From: Pseudomonadota bacterium
Lineage (GTDB): Bacteria; Myxococcota_A; Polyangia; Polyangiales; Polyangiaceae
Length of the DNA stretch: 64,000 nt
Direction of reading: 5' to 3'
Assembly: GCA_023423895.1 (NCBI GenBank)
Contig: JAFAER010000113.1
Coordinates: 1-64,000 of the forward strand
Positions within the stretch are counted from its first letter, which is position 1; every line of letters begins with the position of its first letter. The notes beneath the pieces are model-generated. The model saw only the letters and a list, made by a program, of their open reading frames with translations, searched no databases and was not told the DNA's origin. Of the stretch, positions 58,882 to 64,000 are shown piece by piece. Made by a program: the position numbers and the translations under genes.

Positions 58882-60927
58882 GTGCGCAGGTCCGGTCGCA
58901 GACGAGTCCCTGGCTACGGGTGGACGGCCCTCGTCCTGTTGGTCGCCAGGACCGCGCACGCCCAGAAGCCCCCCGCGCCGCCGAACAAGGACGGAGAGAC
59001 CGTCGTCATCACCGGGACGCGCACGCCCGAGAACGTCCAGCGCTCCACGGTGAAGACGGACGTCGTCACGCGCGAGGAGGCCGAGCGTCGCGGCGCGACG
59101 AACGTCGCCGACGCGCTCGCGACGCAGCCTGGGCTCCAGGTGAACCCTGGCTCGTACGGATTCCTGGGCGGCGTGAGCGCGCTGCAGATCCAGGGCTTCG
59201 ATCGCGATCGGGTGCTCATCCTCGAGGACGGCGAGCGCGTCGTCGGGGACGTCGGCGGTGCGGTCGATCTCGCGGCGATCCCGACAGCGGATCTCGAGCG
59301 GATCGAGGTCGTCGCGGGGCCGACGAGCTCGCTCTACGGGTCGGCGGCGATCGGCGGCGTCGTGAACATCATCACCGGTCCACCACGACGGCCCGGTCTC
59401 GCCGCGCGGGCGCGCGCGGAATATCGATCGCTGAACGGCGTGGTCTTCCAGGGCAACGCGTCGGCGCGAAAGACCGGCGACCTCGGCCCGCTGAAGGAGC
59501 CGTGGATCGGCTTCGACGTGAACTACACGCGGATGGACGGTGTCGAGCGCACGCCGGGCCTGCCCGACCTCCGCATCCCCGAGACGAACCGGCGAATGAT
59601 CGGGCTTCGCGGCGGTATGCAACTCCTCCGAGGGAACAAGAACACGCCCGAGATGGACGTGCGGATCCGCCTGCGCGCGTTCCGCGATCGGCTCGACGGC
59701 ATCGAGAGCGAGACTCGTCCGACGATCGCCGAGCGCTTCGTCACGGACCTTCCGCAGCAGACGGATCGCTACACACTGCACGTCATCCACGTCACACGCT
59801 TCCCGAGCGGCGCGAGCCTCCGCGTGACGATGGGACGGCAGCAGTTCGACAACTTCACCGGCAAGGATCGTCGTGGCTCGCCGATCGACGAGCGGCGCGA
59901 TCGCGACCACAGGATGCAGAGCTTCGAGGCGATCGGGACGGTCCCCGACGGGACGCGCACGTGGGTCGCCGGGACGCGCTTCGAAGCGGAGCACTTCGAT
60001 CAGTCACTGACGCGAACGGTCAGCACGTCGAGCGGACCGGTGACGTCGAGCGGTCCCGAGGTCGTCCCGCTCACGTTCGGCATCGCGGCGCTCTACGCCC
60101 AGCTCTCGTGGAAGGTCCTTCCGGGCGTGACCGTGATGCCCGGCGTGCGAACGGAGCTGCATTCGCGCTACGGGGAGTCGGTCGCGCCGCGGCTCGCTGC
60201 AGCCTGGGAGCTCTCGCCGCAGGTGACGCTGCGCGCGTCCGGAGGTCGCGGCTTCCGCGCGCCGAGCGCGAAGGAGCTCGGCTTCGTCTTCGATCATTCG
60301 TTCTACGGCTATCGCATCAACGGCAATCGCGACCTGTTCCCCGAGAAGTCGTGGGGCGTGAACGCCGACGTCACCGTGCGCCCGACGAAGGACGGCATGT
60401 TGCGCGGCTCCGTCTTCGCCAACTGGGTCGAGGATCTCATCGACCTCGATCTCGGCAACGGCGTCTTCGAAGGAACCGTCGCAACGTACTCGTACACGAA
60501 CTTCGGACGTGCACGGACCGCCGGCGGACAGGTCGATGCACGCTTCAAGCCGACGGCTTGGCTCACCGCAGAATCGAGCTACGCTTACACGTGGACGCGG
60601 GACGACGTGAACGAACAGCCGCTGCCCGGGCGGCCGCCGCACTCGGTCACGTCGGCGCTCCGCGTGGAACCGGGATGGAAGCTCGAGATGTACGTCCGCG
60701 CGCGTGTCGTCACGAGCTCGTTCCTCGACGTCGACAGCCGTTCGCCTGGCTACCAGACGGTCGACGTCCGCATGGGCCGCACGCTCTGGCCGCGCTCACA
60801 GGCGTATGTCGGAGCGCTCAACGTGCTCGACGTGAAGCAGGACCCTGGACGACTCGGGGATACGCGTCCGCCGCTCGGTCGTATCCTCTACGTCGGGCTC
60901 CGCGCCGACTTTCCTTGGGAGGACTGA
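58882..60927 (+). CDS. TonB-dependent outer-membrane receptor, iron/heme type
   Basis: 681 residues. The signal peptide has two Arg pairs, then WTALVLLVARTAHAQ. The plug (about 40-160) has ETVVITGTRTPENV, EEAERRGATNVADALATQPGL, LQIQGFDRDRVLILEDGERV and LERIEVVAGPTSSLYGSAAIGGVVNII. The barrel contains FRAPSAKELGFVF and ends PLGRILYVGLRADFPWED. GTG 58882 is chosen because it starts the signal peptide and follows the promoter and Fur-like box. It lacks a strong ribosome site, and TTG 58861 in the box is an alternative. Two HmuY-like lipoproteins follow, which suggests heme as substrate; the substrate is inferred. Confidence 0.85.
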   Translation: MRRSGRRRVPGYGWTALVLLVARTAHAQKPPAPPNKDGETVVITGTRTPENVQRSTVKTDVVTREEAERRGATNVADALATQPGLQVNPGSYGFLGGVSALQIQGFDRDRVLILEDGERVVGDVGGAVDLAAIPTADLERIEVVAGPTSSLYGSAAIGGVVNIITGPPRRPGLAARARAEYRSLNGVVFQGNASARKTGDLGPLKEPWIGFDVNYTRMDGVERTPGLPDLRIPETNRRMIGLRGGMQLLRGNKNTPEMDVRIRLRAFRDRLDGIESETRPTIAERFVTDLPQQTDRYTLHVIHVTRFPSGASLRVTMGRQQFDNFTGKDRRGSPIDERRDRDHRMQSFEAIGTVPDGTRTWVAGTRFEAEHFDQSLTRTVSTSSGPVTSSGPEVVPLTFGIAALYAQLSWKVLPGVTVMPGVRTELHSRYGESVAPRLAAAWELSPQVTLRASGGRGFRAPSAKELGFVFDHSFYGYRINGNRDLFPEKSWGVNADVTVRPTKDGMLRGSVFANWVEDLIDLDLGNGVFEGTVATYSYTNFGRARTAGGQVDARFKPTAWLTAESSYAYTWTRDDVNEQPLPGRPPHSVTSALRVEPGWKLEMYVRARVVTSSFLDVDSRSPGYQTVDVRMGRTLWPRSQAYVGALNVLDVKQDPGRLGDTRPPLGRILYVGLRADFPWED

Positions 60928-60934
60928 AACACCC

Positions 60935-62098
60935 ATGAAGCACTCTTTCTTCTCCTCGTTCCCGTGTCGCGGATCCAAGCTCTCGACGTCTTCGATCGCC
61001 ATCCTCGCCCTGCTCGGTCTCGCGGCCGCGTGCAGCGAAGAGGTCGGCTCGGGAGGGAAAAATGGCCCGAGCACGACGCCCTCGGGCGAGGCCGAAGATC
61101 AGCCCGGCGAAGAGTTCAACGCCGGCGAAGAGGTGAAGGTCGCCGTGCCGGAGACGGGCCGTGTCTTCGTGAAGCTCACGAGCCCGCCGTCGGTCGTCAC
61201 GCCAGCGGATCCGAAGACCGACAAGGGCTGGGACCTCGCGTTCGAAGGGCTCGATGTCTACACGAACAGCGGTCCGTCGGGCTCCGGCGCATCGCTCGCA
61301 TTCGGGCCGCTCGATCCGATCGTGTTCCTCGAGGATGTCGCGCCCGAGGTGCCGTTTCTCACCGCCGACAAAGCGGGCGGCGCCTTCATCCGCTGGTACT
61401 TCTACGAGGGAGCGCCGAGCCACGCGCTCTACAGTCGCTTCCACGTCTTCGGCGTGAAGGACGGCGACAAGCTCTATCGCGTCCAGATCCTGACGTACTA
61501 CGGAAAGCGCGACGGCACGGGGGTGCCTGGCCTCTACCGGATCCGCTACGGCGAGGTCGGCCAGCCGGCGAAGGAGGCGGTCGATCTCGACGCAACGGCG
61601 GGCGGCGCGACGGCCGCGGATCCGTCCGCCCCGAGCGAGTGCATCGATCTCGGCACCGGCGCGCGCATGATGCTGACGCCGGCGGAGGCGCGCACGTCGA
61701 GCGCATGGCACCTCTGCTTCCGCCGCCAGGACATCTCGGTCAACGGTGAAGAGGGCGGGCCGCGCGGCGTAGGCGCCGTCGACTTCGACGCCGACAAGAC
61801 GGCGAACGAGAAGCTCGCTGACATCGTCCAGCTCACGCCGGAGAGCGAGCTCGCGCGGTTCGATGCCATCACGGCGGCGAGCTTCGACGGCGAGACGCTA
61901 CGGGGCGATCGCGTCGTGAGCGCATTCAGCGGTCTCTGGACGCAGCGTGGTGTGACCCCTCCGGCGCCGGGCAAGTTCGCCTGGCTGGTTGTCGGTGCCG
62001 ATGGCAAAAAGCGCTACCTGGTCGGCTTCCCGACCTTCGAAGGCGCAACGGCGACGAGCCCCGGCACGGTCGTCATGCGCGTGAAGGCTGCCAAGTAA
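60935..62098 (+). CDS. HmuY-like heme-binding lipoprotein, long form
   Basis: 387 residues. The signal ends LAAAC (lipobox, Cys near residue 33). The HmuY-type domain includes KGWDLAFEGLDVYTNSGPSGSG and LYRVQILTYYGKRD, the family's Trp-Asp-Leu-Ala and Asn-Ser-Gly hallmarks. The C-terminal half has another SSAWHLCFRRQDISVNG, so the fold may be doubled. HmuY proteins capture heme at the cell surface and pass it to the receptor encoded just upstream. It starts 7 bp after the receptor stop. The heme-ligating His residues cannot be assigned with confidence. Confidence 0.8.
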   Translation: MKHSFFSSFPCRGSKLSTSSIAILALLGLAAACSEEVGSGGKNGPSTTPSGEAEDQPGEEFNAGEEVKVAVPETGRVFVKLTSPPSVVTPADPKTDKGWDLAFEGLDVYTNSGPSGSGASLAFGPLDPIVFLEDVAPEVPFLTADKAGGAFIRWYFYEGAPSHALYSRFHVFGVKDGDKLYRVQILTYYGKRDGTGVPGLYRIRYGEVGQPAKEAVDLDATAGGATAADPSAPSECIDLGTGARMMLTPAEARTSSAWHLCFRRQDISVNGEEGGPRGVGAVDFDADKTANEKLADIVQLTPESELARFDAITAASFDGETLRGDRVVSAFSGLWTQRGVTPPAPGKFAWLVVGADGKKRYLVGFPTFEGATATSPGTVVMRVKAAK

Positions 62099-62131
62099 TC
62101 GTGATCGACTCGCAGTCATAGGAGATGGCCC

Positions 62132-62896
62132 ATGAATCGCCTCTTGCTTCTTCTTGCATCGGCCCCGTTGGTCCTCGCCGCGATCCCTGCCTGCTCGTCG
62201 ACGACGACCCCTGCGGCAGGGACGGAGGATGGCGGTACGACGCCCAACGATGGCGAAGATGACGACTCGGGGATCCCCGCGGGCGGCACGCAGTGCACGG
62301 CGGCGCGCAAAGGCCATCTCGTCCCGATCGCGAAGGTGTCGACCGGTGAGGTGAAGGTCATCTCGAGCGAAGATGGCGTGACCACGCTCTACGTGGACGC
62401 GTCGGCTGGCGGCGCGATGGAGGTCGCCAAGAGCCCGCGCGTGTACATCAAGCTCACGGGCGAGAAGGTCGACATCGACGACAACGCTGCGTTCGACTCC
62501 GAGGAGTGGGACGTCGCGCTGAAGCGGGTCGATCTCTACACGAACAGCGGAGATGCCGGCCCGGGCAAGGGTGGCGCGGCGCTCGTGAGAAAGGACTTCG
62601 ATGCCGTCACGGCCGCTGACGCCGATGCCGCGAAGATCGAGCCGGAGACGTTCTTCGACGAGGAGTGCAACGGCCTCAAGGACGAGGCGAGCTACATCAT
62701 CACGACGCTGTCGGGCTGGTACAACTACGAGGTCGGCGCCGGACCGAGCGTGAAGTCGAACGTGTCGTTCGTCGTCCGAGGGGCCGACGGGACGTCGCGT
62801 TACAAGCTCGGGATCGTGAGCTACACGGGGACGAGCGCGGGCGGGACCGACGGCCCGGCCACCGGCCGCTTCATCATCAAGGTCGCCCCGCTGTGA
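62132..62896 (+). CDS. HmuY-like lipoprotein, short form
   Basis: 254 residues. The signal ends AIPAC (lipobox, Cys near residue 21). After a Gly/Asp/Thr-rich linker the HmuY domain shows EEWDVALKRVDLYTNSGDAGPGKGGA, the same block as in the upstream protein, with the shorter C-terminal half. It begins 33 bp after the first lipoprotein, and the next gene overlaps its stop as GTGA. A second heme-type lipoprotein beside one receptor is uncommon; the two may capture different heme forms, which is speculation. Confidence 0.78.
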   Translation: MNRLLLLLASAPLVLAAIPACSSTTTPAAGTEDGGTTPNDGEDDDSGIPAGGTQCTAARKGHLVPIAKVSTGEVKVISSEDGVTTLYVDASAGGAMEVAKSPRVYIKLTGEKVDIDDNAAFDSEEWDVALKRVDLYTNSGDAGPGKGGAALVRKDFDAVTAADADAAKIEPETFFDEECNGLKDEASYIITTLSGWYNYEVGAGPSVKSNVSFVVRGADGTSRYKLGIVSYTGTSAGGTDGPATGRFIIKVAPL

Positions 62897-64000
62897 TCGG
62901 CACGACCCGCATGATGCCTGCTGCGCTTGCAGCGGCGTTGGGGTGTGCTGCGCTCGTCGTTTCATCGAGCGCCCGCGCGGCGTGCGTGGGGCGGCCGACC
63001 GATCCGAGCGGGTACCAGGGATACGACTACGGCGCGGTCGAGGTGAAGTCGCATGCGACGGCGAAGGTGCGCGTCCACTGGGCGCTCGAAGGAACGCACA
63101 AGGCGACGCTCGCGAGCACCCGCGGCGACGGTGTTCCCGACACCGTCGCGTACGCGGCCGACATCGCGGAGGAGGCCCTGTCGAAATACGCCGAGATGGG
63201 CTACCGCCCCGTCCCGTCCGATACCGGCTGTCCGTCGAACGGGGGAGACGAGAAGCTCGATATCTACCTCGTGCGCTTCAACGGGGGCGATGGCGCGTGT
63301 GTCGCCGAGTGCAACGGCGACGAGTGCCCCTCGTTCGCGCTGATCGACTCGACGTTCGTGAACCGCGGATACGCATCGCCGCGGGACGGCTTCCGAACTG
63401 TGGTGACCCACGAGCTGTTCCACGCGATCCAGAACCTCTACAAGACCGAAGACGCGCCGTTCTGGGCCGAAGGCACGGCGCAGTGGGCGATGGAGACGCT
63501 CCATCCGGACCTGAGCGACTTCGAGCGCAATCTGCCGAAGTTCTTCGAGGAGCCGACACGTTCGCTCGATGCGCCGCCCACCGGCGTCACGGCCGGCTAC
63601 CTCTACGGCTCGGCCGTGTGGCCACTGTTCCTGGCGACGAATCACGGGCAGGAGACGATTCGCCAGATCTTCGAGCGCGAGGCCACGGGCAAGAAGCCGT
63701 TCGATGCGACGAACGAGGTCCTGATGGGGAAAGGCTCCTCGCTCGCGGAAGCGTTCCCGATGTTCGCGGCGTGGAACGTGGCAACGGGCGACCTCGCCGG
63801 ACCGGCGGGGTACCCCGAGGGCGCGAAGTACCCCGGCATCGAGGCGGCGGCGCTCGAGGACGGCGCGTCGGCGATCACGTCGGGCCTCGCGTATTTCGCC
63901 TATCGCGGGATGCTCGAGGCGCCGCAGCAGATCGCGCTCGAGACCGACGTCGACCGCAACAGCGGGGTCGTCGTGCCGGTCGACGGCGGAAAGGCCCAGC
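62893..64000 (+). CDS. HExxH metalloprotease, MXAN_6640-like, 3' end outside window
   Basis: The open frame reaches the right edge. GTG 62893 overlaps the previous stop as GTGA; ATG 62911 is an alternative. A signal peptide ends SSSARAAC. The zinc site is TVVTHELFHAIQ with the third ligand probably Glu in FWAEGTAQWA, 24 residues after the second His. Also visible are DIAEEALSKYAEMGY, GDEKLDIYLVRF and LIDSTFV. From memory, this layout fits the MXAN_6640-type secreted metalloproteases of myxobacteria. Coupling to the HmuY operon suggests it could release heme from host or prey proteins; that is inference. The final domain is not visible. Confidence 0.82.
   Translation, partial: MIGTTRMMPAALAAALGCAALVVSSSARAACVGRPTDPSGYQGYDYGAVEVKSHATAKVRVHWALEGTHKATLASTRGDGVPDTVAYAADIAEEALSKYAEMGYRPVPSDTGCPSNGGDEKLDIYLVRFNGGDGACVAECNGDECPSFALIDSTFVNRGYASPRDGFRTVVTHELFHAIQNLYKTEDAPFWAEGTAQWAMETLHPDLSDFERNLPKFFEEPTRSLDAPPTGVTAGYLYGSAVWPLFLATNHGQETIRQIFEREATGKKPFDATNEVLMGKGSSLAEAFPMFAAWNVATGDLAGPAGYPEGAKYPGIEAAALEDGASAITSGLAYFAYRGMLEAPQQIALETDVDRNSGVVVPVDGGKAQ

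Overview
The window is GC-rich, densely coded DNA that most resembles a myxobacterium, probably of the Polyangiales/Sorangiineae. The grounds are six Ser/Thr protein kinases in 64 kb, many lipoproteins, cysteine-rich and DVWAVG-type propeller proteins, an IgGFc-binding-type protein, an AgmX-like kinase tail and an exopolysaccharide locus interleaved with kinases. The taxon is inferred from gene content. No rRNA, tRNA or CRISPR was seen.

Region 1 (1-23.8 kb, with outliers at 48.6-53.6 kb) is a dispersed Wzx/Wzy-type polysaccharide locus. It holds an SGNH hydrolase (cut by the window edge), an O-antigen ligase/polymerase-like protein, a Wzz/GumC-type co-polymerase without a tyrosine-kinase domain, an outer-membrane barrel, a Wzx-like flippase, a glycosyltransferase/acyltransferase-3 fusion, an ATP-grasp enzyme, a GT2/acetyltransferase fusion and a short OPX export lipoprotein. 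The likely initiating sugar transferase lies 26 kb further on, beside a serine-acetyltransferase-like gene, and carries a GspE-N/MshEN-type domain not expected in such an enzyme. Three kinases sit among the left-hand genes. An arsR-AHSA1-GST operon and a SIMPL lipoprotein lie inside the region. Intergenic spaces at 6.5-7.4 kb and 18.3-18.7 kb hold repeats rather than genes.

Region 2 (23.9-30.4 kb) has secreted and redox genes: an M4 metallopeptidase with cysteine-rich C-terminal repeats, a multiheme cytochrome with HEAT/TPR-like repeats, and a sulfatase lipoprotein.

Region 3 (38.5 down to 30.4 kb, minus strand) looks like one long operon. It contains a secreted protein, an ECF sigma factor, a membrane protein with the position of an anti-sigma factor, a Cys-rich lipoprotein, two seven-repeat propeller lipoproteins and a frameshifted IgGFc-binding-like gene. 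Several of these overlap by 4 bp.

Region 4 (38.6-45.3 kb) has an SMP-30-like lipoprotein with a clear terminator, then an IS5-type element of about 1.37 kb with CTAG target duplications. The element carries a four-helix-bundle gene and inverted arrays of the hexamer GTGCCC. Next comes a two-gene operon of a TPR-PEGA-TonB receptor fusion and an EF-hand lipoprotein.

Region 5 (45.5-64 kb) holds two more kinases, the sugar-transferase group, glyA, a small outer-membrane barrel, a large kinase with a non-canonical catalytic loop, and an iron/heme-type operon (TonB receptor plus two HmuY-like lipoproteins) behind a Fur-box-like operator. A partial HExxH metalloprotease runs off the right edge.
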